The notes: a model not told the origin generated them from the letters alone. Positions 44,088 to 55,865 are shown, counted from the stretch's first letter. The stretch is 64,000 nucleotides of DNA from Neopestalotiopsis rosae (GCA_023078685.1 JALGAS010000005.1:3534001-3598000); one strand, 5' to 3'. Program-made: numbers and translations.

Positions 44088-46224
44088 TCAAGGCCGATCC
44101 ATACAGCGTTCTGATTGCTCATTTGTCCGAAGTAGCCGAGGAACTGGCTTGACGGCATAGATCTGGCCGCTCTCACAATTCCCAACCATTTTTACAAACT
44201 CTTGGTAGATCTGCTGTATACTAATCCGATCGATTATCCGAGGATCCTTATTCTTAACTACCAGAAGATCGTTTTCTACCATGTCTAGAAAGTCATGGAA
44301 GAATTGTGAGCAGTTCTGGTGTGCATGCAATTTGCGGATGAACTAAGCAAAAGTCCTGTTAGTAAGACATGGGATAATCCAAATTATGGTAGTTTTCTTA
44401 CCATTTTCACTGTCGGCTTTATAATTGCCTTCATTCCTCTACTGTCGTGCCGCAATTCAAAGAAGGCACTTGTGTTGTGGTAGTGACGGATGGCATCAGG
44501 CGTTTTCCGTTCCTCGGCGAATTCATCGAGCAATTGTCGGCCTCCAAGCATCCATGTGATGAATTCAAGATAGAGACAACCAAGTGTCCATATATCATAT
44601 GAGCGACCTATGGCCGCTTCTGGTGCAAGATCTGCCTCGGGCGCGCGGTAGCCTAGGGACACACTCCATTTGCTCCTCTCGGCCATGGAGAGGGTCTGGT
44701 GGACACTAAACTCGGCAAGGCCAAAGTCGGACAGTTTGAGTGTCCCTGCACTTTTGCAATCCTCCCGGCCTGGCTCAGCAAACCACAAAACGTTCTCAGG
44801 TTTGATATCACCATGATGACCGAATACTACACACTGATCTCCTTGCAGGCTTGAGCCTGGGACATGGCGAGTAGTCGGGTGCTCATGGATCTTGGCAATT
44901 CCGTGCGCAATGCCTTTGCATTGTCTTGCCAGCCACAACACTGTGTCCGTGTCGAAAGATGGGGCGGGGTTCTGCTTTCTCCAATATGCCTGCAGATCAG
45001 CTTCGGCCCAATCGAAGACAAGGAAGAAGCGATCAGACTGCTCATAGGTAGCCAAAAGGCTGATCAAGTGAGTGTGTTTGTCACTACTGAACTTTCTGAG
45101 AATCTCTACCTCCTTTATGAAGGCTTTTCTGTCCTTGGAGTGGAGTTGCTTAACCGCAAAACATCCATCATTGGCTTTGCCTGTCTTTTTGCGAAAACAA
45201 TGGTGCTCAGGGTGGATGGCGACCTTGGAGACTCTAGCAAAACCACCTTCTAGCTCTGTCCTAATGTTCCCAATGAAGGGCAATATTCTCTGACTTTCCA
45301 GCACGTGATGCATGTCATTTCCGTGTTCTAAGGGTCGACCAAATACAACAGGCAGTGTCGACCACTGCCATTCGTCGAAATTACGAATGTCAAACTGATT
45401 CCACAACTTCGAATGGAAGCAATTAGGAATCGTTTTGCTTTGTCGACTGATCCCAAGGGTGTACAAGTTCTGATTATAAGGCTGGGGCGTCTTGACAAAC
45501 GGCAAATCGAGATCGTTCACACCCGAGGGATCATTCATAAGTTCGACAATGACGCTTGTCTTTTGAATGAGAACAAGGATGGCAAGAATCTTGATGTAAG
45601 ATTTGGTTCTGGTTTGTTCGCCAGGATTTGGATTTTCATCCTCAGTTGTACTTTCTTGGCATATTGTCTTTGCGTATTCTGCGATTTTGTCTTCAGCGTC
45701 GAAGTGATCGGCAAGCTCTTGTCGGACCCGCTCTTCAGTCAATATTCTGGAGAGTTGTCCGTTGGCGAAGAAACCATGTGGTTCTTGTTGTGTCAATGTA
45801 AGGGCAGCGAAAAGCTCATCTTGTAAGCAAGTCTTCGACTGGTCGTGTTCAGGGGCTTGAAGCATTGAGTCGCAGGATTGACTGCGAGTGACTGTTCCAT
45901 GCCTACTGGCATCCGTGGTTGAATCGCTTTCTTCGCTTATTATCGTGATGATGTCGTCCTCCGTGTCTTGATCGCCACTGGAGGAAGATCCGTCGAAAAT
46001 GGACACAGGTTCGCTCTGACGATGTGAGTTAGGAAATCGGACAGCATGTATGCATTCGCGTATGGACGTACAACTAGATCGGACGCTGCCTCATCTATGT
46101 CGGTTTCGCTACGTAGACTCCGACCGTTTTCAGAAGTAGGATATGCCTCGGAATTCCTAGTGTGCCCGAATTCGAGACTGGTCGAATTCTTAGGAGCAGC
46201 ATCGGTTGGTTTACCCTCGGCCAT
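44088..46224 (-). CDS. Protein kinase, paralogue of the kinase-HET gene, 673 aa
   Basis: Three exons: 46224-46072, 46015-44402 and 44342-44088. Intron 1 (46071-46016, 56 bp) is inferred from donor GTACGT, branch CTAAC and acceptor GTCAG; it joins DEAASDLV to SEPVSIFDG in frame. Intron 2 is 59 bp. An earlier in-frame ATG exists at 46242; 46224 has the better context. The N-terminal about 290 residues form a regulatory region with RNFDEWQW...PVVF and ILPFIGNI. The kinase domain then has GGFARV, AVK (Lys about 340), HGDIKPEN (about 452-459, Gly replacing Arg of HRD), DFG (about 481-483), APE (about 509-511) and DIWTLGCLYLEF. Catalytic residues look intact. The N-terminal layout is shared with the kinase at 48037, so the two are paralogues. 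The tail (about 589-673) has no known domain. Substrates are unknown. Confidence 0.85.
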
Positions 46225-48036
46225 TTTTGCGCTCAACTGCATCCACGAGAACAAATATGGATTTTTGTACTTGGAGTCTGCTGCCAGGTTCGAAATATAT
46301 CCTTCAACAGCGATCAAACGCGTACCATGTCGATAGTATTTCGGGAATCACGAAGTATGATAAGGACAAAATGAAGGACCGAAAACATGTATGGTGATTT
46401 CTTCCTGAGGTCAGTCAGCTTTCGTACTTAAGTAGCTACGACTGCACCAAACAAATTGTGACACGAGGCGGAGTATTCGAGCCTTACTGCCCAATGGTGT
46501 ATACAGTAGGACGAAATGAGGCTTGGAGGAGGTCAAAGTAGCACAAACCTTCGTGTTAGAAAGTATATAAAGGATCCGAAATCCCATATAGCCCCCAGAT
46601 GCTAAAATGAAATATGATTGCGTCTGCTGGAAGCCGCAATCTTAATGAACCAAAGTTCGGTGAGATGTCTGAAAATTCTGTTTTTACACATCTCGTTGCT
46701 TCTTACCAAACGGTACTTAGGCCGTTGTGCGCTGTTACGGTCGCTTCCGCACTGCCCCCCACCCCTGAATCATGCTTGTGCGGCTGTGCAGGTGTGTACT
46801 CAAGTACAACCCATAAATGAGATGGTAAAGCGTTGTGCATAGCGATTATTCTACGGGCGTCTTGAAAAGTTCGAAGTATAAATGCTAATCAAATTTTCAT
46901 AATAGAAAGTGGTCTAGTAATGCTAAGTGAAGCAGAAAGCAAACTTAGACGGGTGTTAAATTAGTTTACAAGTATAGTCATTGAAGCTTATTGAGTGCTT
47001 CGTTTGTGGGTAAGATACGGTAGGTACTTAAATTGATCACTGAGGTAACGGCCGTCTTTTGAGATTTGGAGACCTGTCCTTGACTTGTGTCATCAGGAAC
47101 ATGCTGGTGAATATGACCCCTATTGTCTTGAATCTCAATGGATCATAATAATCCCCATGATACATTACCACGGATCCTTTGCTAAGAATGTGATCCTGTC
47201 CTTAGTTCTGAGACACCTGGCAAGTGTGGCTGGGTCTGGAAAGCTGGTTTGAGTCAGCCCTGCAGAGTGCCTCTCGAAGCCAGCACGCGTGCATTCCTTT
47301 TACAAGGGTACATGCTCGTTACACAACACCATGGTTGACATCCGCTTTGGGTAAGCTCAACTCACGGAGCGGAAAGTCATCCAAGTCTGTTAGGGATAAG
47401 TTTGAGCAGGCTGCTTACGATATATCTAGCCTTTCGTTCTAGATCTCATTGTTACCATCACGCAAAATTGCAAATAATGCCGGCGAATGATGACCTCTGC
47501 CAGTCGACAGCCATTGCTCGAAACATCGAGACGAGACCGGTGAGCGCGAATTCTACCACACCGTACCGACTCGAGAAGGTTTGCCAATGAGATTCAAAGC
47601 TGGGTAGTAACAGTATGCAGCAGAGCTGGCGGAGCATCTCTTTTCAGAACTGGTGGTTCGTGGTCAACATGAGCACTAACCCACGAACTGCCTTCGGGCC
47701 GCTCATCCACACCTTCCCAAAAATCAACCGTCCTATGAGAAAACATCTCGGCTTGATAGAGCTGCAGAGCCTTCTCCAAGACAAAGCAGCAGCTATGAGG
47801 TGATTCCTCGATGCGGCTCTGTTGATAGGCCGCGCACCATTGAACCCCCTCGCCCGGCCTGTGTGTGTATATTATGGCTTGGGGTGTTTGCCTGTCAGGC
47901 TTTATTTTGTCCCCCACGTTGAGGTTCTCCTCATGAACAAGCTTTTTCCGTAGTTCCACACATTGTAGCTGTAGGACATACACACGCGCGCAAACACATA
48001 CGCAAACACACACGTACCAACTCCAGCTTGGATAGC
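46225..48036. other. Divergent promoter region between the two kinase genes
   Basis: 1.8 kb between the head-to-head starts of the two paralogous kinases; no supported gene. A CA/CG-rich simple stretch (acacacgcgcgcaaacacatacgcaaacac) lies at about 47980-48013, just before the kinase-HET start. Such a layout would allow shared regulation. Confidence 0.5.
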
Positions 48037-51000
48037 ATGGGTCGCGACAATGCCTCTACTACAAGCCTTGGTAACCTCATATCGCAACGATCGCTAAACG
48101 TTTCATTCCATAGCAAATCGGAATCCTTCTGGCCTGAAGGGTGTTTTAATGACCTCTTCACGAGTGCAACAGTTTCCGCTGAGTTATGGCCAGCCAGCGA
48201 CCGGATATCGGTTGAGTCTACCACAGCTAACGCGAAGAGACGAGAATCACTTGTCGCGTTCGTTCTGAAGAATAGTAAAACCACATTTGCTATTCTACTC
48301 TCTTTCCTCAGAAGCGGGGAAGAGCTCCGACAAGCAGTGAGTCATTTCAGAGACGCCGGGTTGGACGACTCCAATCTACCTATCACCTCTCCGGACATCA
48401 AGGCCAGGATCTTCTACAAGCCCGGCAATGGCAACGAATATAGGCAACCATGGTCCGGTTTTAAAGAAAGGAATTTCTGTGATATCTGGCAGTGGAGGTT
48501 CACTGCTCCGGTATTCCATCACGGCCAAAGCTTTTTGGGACTGCGTGACGAAACCATCCTTCCTTTCACAAAGGTCAACAGTCGTGGAGCTGAGGGCTCT
48601 GGGAAATTTGATGACGTTCACGAGGTCATCGTTCATCCTGCCCATATCGGGTCTATTCTTCCTGTGAGCCTTTGCAACATCTTAATTTGTACGCACTTCT
48701 TCTCTCAACAAGCTGACATACAAAGGACAATCGCTCCGTCTCTATCAAGAGACTATACCGCCCCGAGACCGATGATCGAGCCAGACTTGCAAATCTTGAA
48801 AGATCGTGGCGGCAAGAAGTATTCGCACATGAAGAACTCGTCAAGTGTCGACACCCCAACATCATCAAGTTCATAGCGGGCATCACCAAAGGCAATGACC
48901 GCTATCTCATGTGCGAATGGGTGAATGGAGGCAACTGTAAGCGCGACCGAGAGCGAATCCTTTTCCTTTATGGCAAATTTGGAGCTGGAAAATAATTGTT
49001 CACGGAGCCACATGCCCCTATAGTCGAGCCAGCATATGAACCACAGAACAAGCAGATGAACCTGATCAGGAGATGACTGACTCACAATGTGGCAGTACGC
49101 GACTTTTGGACCAAGAACGAAAAGCCATCTCTTACGCAAGCTCTGATCAAAGATGTCATCATTCAGCTCCAAGGGATAAGTGGCGCATTGAAGGTGATTC
49201 ACGGCAAAGGCTTCCGGCATGGTGACCTGAAACCAGAGAACATTGTTCGCCAGGAAATTCTGCCTCGAAATTCTGGTTCCCCCAGGCTTGATGTTGGAAT
49301 ATTTAAAATCTGCGACATGGGCTTGACCAAATACCACATCGAAGCTACTGAACTTCGAAATAAGTCAACAGACACGTGAGTTTCCACCCAAGCGAATTTC
49401 TACGTGTGGACCTAGTCATGCCTTATCTGGCTTCTGTTTGGCCGGCGTCTGCGTGGCAATGGGACGCTGACATAGTTTGGTGATATAGCAGGTTCGCGAC
49501 CTACAGATACGAGCCGCCCGAAGCACTACCACTAGTAAGACATCAGCCATGGTCACGGCGATTTGATATCTGGTCCATCGGATGCATCATCCTTGAGTGT
49601 ATTGTATGGATGGTCGAAGGATCAAACGGACTCAAACGTTTCAATGAGACAATTGTGGACGACTTCGGTCGAGAAGGCCAATACTTCGGATGGGAAAAAA
49701 GAAGAGATAGGCCGATTGTCTTGTATATCCACACAGAAGTGAAAGAGAAGATGAAGTCACTCTCATCACACCCCGTGTGCAAGGCCGGGAAAACCGCTCT
49801 GGGCGACCTTCTCAGGATAGTCGAAACAAGACTGCTGGTGGTTGATCTGGCCAGTACTAACCCTAGATCACCAATCCGTGCAGATTCCGCAAGCCTTAAA
49901 GTGGAGATCGACAAGATCGTAGAAAGGGGGAGTAGGTACTCAGACTACTGGTTGCAAGGTAAGACTCGCGAGGATGTACCAATCCTCCACCCGGCAACGA
50001 CGGTCGCCCCTGCGGCGAGTGAGGGACATCTTGGAAATGTCAAAGGACAGCTTACGACGGGAAGGTCGTCCCTCATTGTCCCCATGCTGACAGGAAGCTT
50101 GAGAGTAGGTTGAGCCCCGGGTCTTGAACCAAAGCGCCTTGGATTTCCAACACTACGTCTGGCTTTCGACAGCTAATAATGTATTTCCAATCTAGACTGT
50201 AAGTGTCTCTGATTCTGAACTACACCGTATCCTTGCTCAGGAGTTGTGCCGCTACTGATGACACATTTGCGCATCCGAACAGGAAGTAAGTACAATCTCC
50301 AGGGGGCGTTTTTTATCAGATTAAGCCATTTCTGACATTCGTGATAGTATGTAAGTGGGACCTGGCGTTCCTACTGATTTCTGTACAACTTGGCACTGAC
50401 CATCGGTACTGCCTGATATCCAGCGTGTGAGTTTTTCGTTGGACGATTTATACTTAACGTGCTTGTTACTAAATGATTTCCAGAACGTAATGCTATCCTT
50501 CCGAAAATGAGCAATTATATACATGGCCAAACTGACCTTTGATTATATATTTATACTTCTACAGACCCAGGTATGTTTTCCTAATTAAGACAATTTGTGC
50601 CTTGTCAGACGAACATACTGACATTGGGTGACTTCTCCGGCAGCTAAGCAACATCTGGAACTTTTCAGTTGACAACATATTTGCGATCAAAGTTGTCCAC
50701 GCCATCGAGCAATCGGCATTAACACCTAACCACACAATAGCAACAAATTATTGTGAAAAATGCCAACGCCTAGAGTTTTGGGCACCTGATTTCAGGTTTG
50801 TGGAAACTTGGGAGGAATTGGAGAACAATCTTCAAGCGTGTGACTTCTGCAAAATGCGATGGGAAATCTGTCGTCATCTGGATCGAAAGGAGTTCCCTGT
50901 TGTCAGATTCCATCACGACCGATCCATGCTCAAGTTGAATGAGAACTACCTACCCGTACTAGCTGTACGCCGCGGCCCAGGTGAGCTCGACACATGCATA

Positions 51001-52715
51001 CCATACACGTGTTGAGCTATGTACTGACAGCGGATTGGTAGACGCGTCGGCAGACAAGTTGAGCCACGTCCAAATTGCATTTCCACAGCTCCCTACAATC
51101 GCAAGTCCCACATACTATGGTATCCTACGGCAGTGGTTAGGGGACTGCGATGCTGATCATCCCGAATGTTCGCCTCAACAGCTCGGTTACCAGCCCAAAC
51201 TACCCACAAGACTTATTCATCTCAGAGGCCAGGGATCTAGTGCCATCAGCATCTACGAAACTCGACCGACTGACACCTTTAACTACGTTGCTCTGTCTCA
51301 CCCGTGGGGCAAAGAGCCGCATTTCTGCACCACCTCGGCCAATGTTGACGCATACCGAAAGGGTATTGACTACGAGACGCTACCGACCACTTTCCGGCAT
51401 GCTGTCGATGCTACTCGCGGTCTTGGCCTTGAATACCTCTGGATTGACTCAATCTGTATCATCCAAGGTGAAGACGGCGACTTTGACGAGGAAGCCAAGC
51501 GCATGGAAGATGTGTTCAGCTCAGCATACTGCGTGCTTGCCACAAGCAGTGCGCGTGGGCAGAACGATGGTTTTCTAAAACCACGCAACCACTCGCGTCA
51601 GTACTTGGCTTTTGATCACGACCCAGGCATGCCTACACTTTACGTGAGCCCCTCCATGGACAATTTCAACGACGATGTGCTGAACGCACCACTGAGCAAG
51701 CGTGGGTGGGTGCTCCAAGAGAGAGCACTGGCACGAAGAACAATATTCTTCACGGAGCGGCAAACGTATTGGGAGTGTGGCAAAGGAGTCAGATGTGAGA
51801 CACTCACCAAAATGGACAAGTGAGTTCCTCTTTCTCCGCTCGCTTCTATCAAAATCATCGCATGATTCATCGTCTCGAAAGGCATTTATGGATGACTAAC
51901 TCAACTTGGCTCACTCTAGCAAGCTTGTATCGTTCCTGGGTGACGCCAATTTCCCATCCAAGCTGTCTAACAAATCAACCTCACGCGGTGAAAAGATACT
52001 CCTCTATGAGGACCTTTATCGCTCATACACGCGCCTCGAGCTCACCCGTATGTCAGACAGGCCTATCGCCATTGCCGGTCTCGAGAAGAGGATCATTCGC
52101 GACCTCGAGGCACATGGCGGCTTTGGCGTATTCGATGACCGCCGCAGCCTGTTGCAGCGCAGCCTCCTATGGCGGCGCGGACGCGAAGTCCCGGCGCTGG
52201 TCAGAATCTTCCCGGCCCCCTCTGCTCTCTCTGTCCCAACATGGTCGTGGATGGCCTACAAAGGCGGTATCGACTACCTCGACCTGCCTCTCGGAGGAGT
52301 GGACTGGCTGTCTTCCACCGAGGCCGTACAGAGTCCATGGGAACCCAAAGGCTCTGGCACGTGGCACACTGGTGACGGGAAAGAGTCCGTGGAGTTGAAG
52401 GGCTGGGCAAGACCTTTTGCAGCAGGGCTCAGCGGTCGAGGGTTGGCCACGAACCCCGAGGAGATCATGATAGTTTATGACGATCCAGATCAGATGAGGG
52501 AGGGGAGAGAGCCCATGTTCGTCGTGGTCGGCAGCGCAAGGAAGAAGAGCGTGCCCCAGGAAGACATTGTGCACTACGTCTTGGTCATTGCCTTGTGTCA
52601 GGGATCATTGCATGTAGAAGACGGAAGCCAGAGGTACGAGAGGGTGGGCGTGGGTCATATGAAGGGCAGGTTCCTCAACCTGGAGTCCCAGCCTCACGCT
52701 GTGATAATTTGCTAG
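48037..52715 (+). CDS. Protein kinase-HET domain fusion with a microexon-encoded linker, 1221 aa
   Basis: Thirteen exons: 48037-48663, 48726-48936, 49096-49375, 49489-50104, microexons 50196-50198, 50283-50285, 50348-50350, 50424-50426, 50484-50486 and 50565-50570, then 50644-50980, 51042-51819 and 51920-52715. All joins keep one frame to the TAG. Residues 1-200 resemble the regulatory region of the neighbouring kinase (RNFCDIWQW...PVFHHG). Kinase: SIK Lys about 217, HGDLKPEN 321-328, DMG 353-355 in place of DFG, PPE about 382-384 and FDIWSIGC about 398-405. After a linker, the microexons code for about residues 579-585. The HET half has a Cys pair (YCEKC, 621-625; ACDFC further on), YVALSHPWGKEP (779-790), YLWIDSICIIQ, FSSAYCVLATSSA and RGWVLQERALARR. 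HET domains drive fungal incompatibility and cell death; a kinase in front suggests signal-controlled activation (inference). Two separate genes are less likely because the HET frame has no upstream ATG. Intron 2 is long (159 bp). Confidence 0.8.
50105..50643 (+). other. Array of seven introns separated by 3- and 6-nt microexons
   Basis: Introns 50105-50195, 50199-50282, 50286-50347, 50351-50423, 50427-50483, 50487-50564 and 50571-50643 (91, 84, 62, 73, 57, 78 and 73 bp). Donors are GTAGGT, GTAAGT, GTAAGT, GTAAGT, GTGAGT, GTAATG and GTATGT; all end in AG and carry CTRAY-like branch sites (for example CTAAT, CTGAC, CTGAT, TACTAAAT). Between them stand ACT, GAA, TAT, CGT, AAC and ACCCAG. Every boundary is phase 0, so each microexon is one codon (the last is two), and skipping any of them keeps the frame. 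Six of the seven introns have an in-frame stop if retained; 50427-50483 (57 nt) has none and could be kept as 19 extra residues. Removal of the whole 539-bp stretch in one step (50105 to 50643) would also keep frame. Confidence 0.7.
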
Positions 52716-54509
52716 ACAGCTACACGATGATTTCCTTTTCATCTTGATTAAAATTCTTTTTCTTCTTCATTCGTCCCTCATTGTTTTGCTCGATCTGTTC
52801 TATGTGGCAAGGCCAGAACGTATCCTGTTCAAAGCACGAGCTACTTCTGAGCAGCACACAATTCGGACTGGCACTACTCAGTGCGCCAGTGACCCGCGCT
52901 CGACGACTTGAGTATGTACTCTTCCTCGTCACTTGAAGAGGTCGCAGAACCTCGCAGACGTCAAAATCGCACCTCAGAAGAGGAGAAAGGTGCATTAGGC
53001 CAATTAAATAAAGCAAAGAAAGTTAGGAAAAAAAAAAGAATTCCCTTTTAAGCAAAATATTTAAAGGGGTTTCATTTCAATTAAAATAATAATATACAAT
53101 ATACAGAGATAAAGGGAGAGAAATATTAATAATATAATATATATACGCAGACTTTTGCTCGGTTATTATAGCAAATCTGGTAATTAGTGAGTTTGTCCTT
53201 CAGCAGGTAGGCATATATATAGAGCCTGCTACACGGGCACTAGAGATCTAGCACTGCTTTCGTAATAAAAGTCCTAAAATGAACCACCTTGTGATCTCGA
53301 AGTGTACGTAATCCTTCCAAAGTGCATTATCTATCGTGACAGAGAGCAATATGGAAATGAAGTTCACTTTGCGTGTTGAGGCTTCGCTACTCCACAGAAA
53401 CTGGTATTCATGTAAATTTGCAGTCGTACAAGCTCGCTATCGTTTGGAATTGCATCCGCCTGCACTCGCAATCGTATACGCTGGCATTTGCAACTACCAC
53501 AGCACAAATGGAGCTGCATCTTACACCTTTTATTACACGGACAGAGACTTGTTGAATTGTGATGTGTCCCTATAATCGTCAGAAGCAGTCCTCTTTCCGA
53601 TATTCCCATCCTCAGGAGCAACGCTGTGAATGACCCTCTTTTCTTACGTACTTTCGAATGATCATCGGTGACGTCAACGGCCTCTTTTAAACTCTCATAT
53701 TCGTACGTACTTGGGAAGACATGTTCTTTTCCACCTCGGATTCTCGCAGAATGCCGAAACTCCGGCGTAGCCACGCAATCTGGCAATGGGAGTTGATGGG
53801 AAATGACAGAATAGAAAATATAGTGTAGGCGTCACGGCTCTAGGCGGACTTAAGAAGCCGCCAAATGATTCTTCAGTGTCGTGGAACGTGGGCGCAAGCG
53901 CGGCGCAGCTCTCTTTTTCCCTCGTTTTCCACATCTCACTTGCAGCGGCATGTCACCTTGTAAGAGGGGTTTTTCATATTCTCTATTGGAGGGTATATCT
54001 TGGAAAAAGTCCCCCATTTTATAGTACATAATAGGACACAGTAAAGAGCGCAATAATATGCAGTAAGATGCAAGGGATCAATCAGATCGAATGCAAGGGA
54101 GGGAGAGGGGGGTTCAACGGGACAGCGGGTTTAGGACTTCTTGGCCCGGGAATCTTGGCGACCTTAATTGCACCCCCGAAAGAATCCACAGCAGGGGGTC
54201 CCAGTTGCTTTTTGGGCGGTTTCCGGGACTCGGGGCTTTTGTTACACGCAAGAGCTTCAAGTTTTCCCACTCATCTATCGGCGTTCCCATATTCAGTGTC
54301 TTTGTTCCTTATTCATGTTTCTTGCTTTTGGCTTGTTCGTCAGTCTGTGATTCTTAGCTGATAATTTGTAATTTGAGACAATTTGGGGAAGAAAGCGTTT
54401 TCGCCAACGTTTCAAACAGCAGCGCTCATAGCGTCAGTTGAAAACCTTCTGGGCGCGCAGGCATAGGCAATCGATTTTGCAGGAGAGCAGGAAATCGGAC
54501 ATCACGACA
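52716..54509. other. Intergenic region with AT-rich tract
   Basis: 1.8 kb without a supported gene. About 53025-53230 is strongly AT-rich (poly-A, TAATAATATA, TATATATA runs), unlike its surroundings. A 140-codon minus-strand open stretch (53364-53786) lacks an ATG start and motifs. Confidence 0.5.
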
Positions 54510-55865
54510 ATGGCCGTCCCAATTGAGTCGACGCGTCTGCTCGACGACTCGAAGAATCAGAACATGGGCAGTAATACGCCAGGTATATTTTGTGTTCTTG
54601 ATCACCTTTTTTGATCTCAAGGCTAATGCGGGCCGTACTTCCTTGGGAATTTAGTAGCAGCGCCATTCGCATCGGCCTTGGACGTGTCGCAGCAGATTCC
54701 TGCCTCTGAGCCGCGAAATGTAGGAAACGGCTCGATCAATGGGACCGCTTCATCGACGACGAGGAAGCCATCTATTCGGCTGCCACAGGCCATTGCCCAT
54801 CGTGGGTACAAGGCTGCCTATCCAGAAAATTCCATGGCAGCTTTCCGCAGCGCCGTGGAGATTGGCGCTCACGCTATAGAGACAGACTTGCACCTGTCCA
54901 GAGATGGAGTCGTCGTTTTATCGCATGTAAGCTGCATATGTAACGTCTAGAAATATGATCAAATTACTAACTTGCTACGCTCAGGATGCTTCACTCAAGA
55001 GGTGTTTCGGCATCAACAAAAAGGTCGCCGACTGCGACTGGTCTTATTTGAGTACTCTGCTCACACTACGGGAGCCGAAGCAGCCGCTCCCACGTCTGGT
55101 CGACCTGCTCGAATACCTCGCAAAGCCCGAGGCAGAACACATGTGGTTATTACTCGATGTAAAGGTATGATGCCTCGAAAATAAGACCTTGCTTGTTTTC
55201 CTCTCTGAAATCCCAATATTTCCCGTCTCGTTGCATTTCTCGAAACTGACTTGCTTCAGACACACGACGACGCCAGCGAACTGCTGGCCGGCATCGCAAA
55301 AGCCATAGCCTCTGTGCAGCCGTCGCCGCAGCGATCGTGGACAGACCGCATCATGATCGGCTGCTGGGACGGCAAATACGTAAAGCTATCCCTCGAGCAC
55401 CTCGCCGGGTTTCCACTGGCCTATATCGGCGCCGACCTGGCCTACGCCAGCGCCCTGCTCCACGCCGTGCCCAACGTGAACTTCAACCTGCTGCAGACCA
55501 CGGTCGCGGGCCCCTGCGGCCGGCGATTCCTGCGCAAGGCCCGCCGCCACGGCCGCGCCGTATTTTGCTGGACCGTCAACACCGTGGGCTGGATGGAGTG
55601 GGACATTCGTCACGAGGTCGACGGCGTCGTCACCGATGACCCCAAGTTGTTTCTCGAGGTCTGCGATCGCTGGAAGGGCCAGCCTGATACGCCTGCGGAT
55701 AGCAGGAAAAAGACACAAGTGCGGACCAAGAAGTCGGCCTTCTGGACTCCGCGAATGATTTTTGACTTTGCCTTCTTCACTACTTTGGTGGTGATATTTA
55801 TATTCATCTTCAGGCTGATGTATGGCATGCCAAAGAAGAGAGTAAAGAAAGCTTTGCAAGCTTAG
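54510..55865 (+). CDS. PGC1: Glycerophosphodiester phosphodiesterase, Pgc1-like, C-terminal anchor, 376 aa
   Basis: GDPD-family phosphodiesterase. The yeast homologue Pgc1 is a tail-anchored phosphatidylglycerol phospholipase C that degrades excess phosphatidylglycerol at lipid droplets and mitochondria. Four exons: 54510-54582, 54655-54926, 54985-55164 and 55260-55865, with introns of 72, 58 and 95 bp. Motifs: AIAHRGYKAAYPENSMAAF (the HRG catalytic His, ENT/S), IETDLHLSRDGVVVLSHD (Glu and Asp metal ligands plus the second His; the join falls at H|D), and LLLDVK (third acidic site, join at K|T). The later GWMEWDIRHEVDGVVTDDP and a hydrophobic helix IFDFAFFTTLVVIFIFIFRLMYG with a Lys-rich tail fit a tail anchor. 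All catalytic residues are present. Confidence 0.92.

Noticed and set aside
43878..44114. 78-aa plus-strand frame with a hydrophobic segment
   Set aside because: Overlaps the coding end of the first kinase gene antisense, lacks motifs and a promoter context.
50241..50285. Use of the earlier acceptor at 50239-50240 to give a 45-nt exon in the microexon array
   Set aside because: In phase 0 it reads GAG TTG TGC CGC TAC TGA, a premature stop; the acceptor at 50281-50282 giving GAA keeps the frame.
50105..50800. Treating the kinase (ending near 50115) and the HET part (starting near 50800) as two genes
   Set aside because: The HET frame has no ATG before its conserved Cys region (first one near 50855, inside it). 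The intervening introns and microexons keep one frame. It remains the main alternative and needs transcript data.
53364..53786. 140-codon minus-strand frame with several cysteines
   Set aside because: No ATG at its start, no signal peptide and no motif; chance open stretch.
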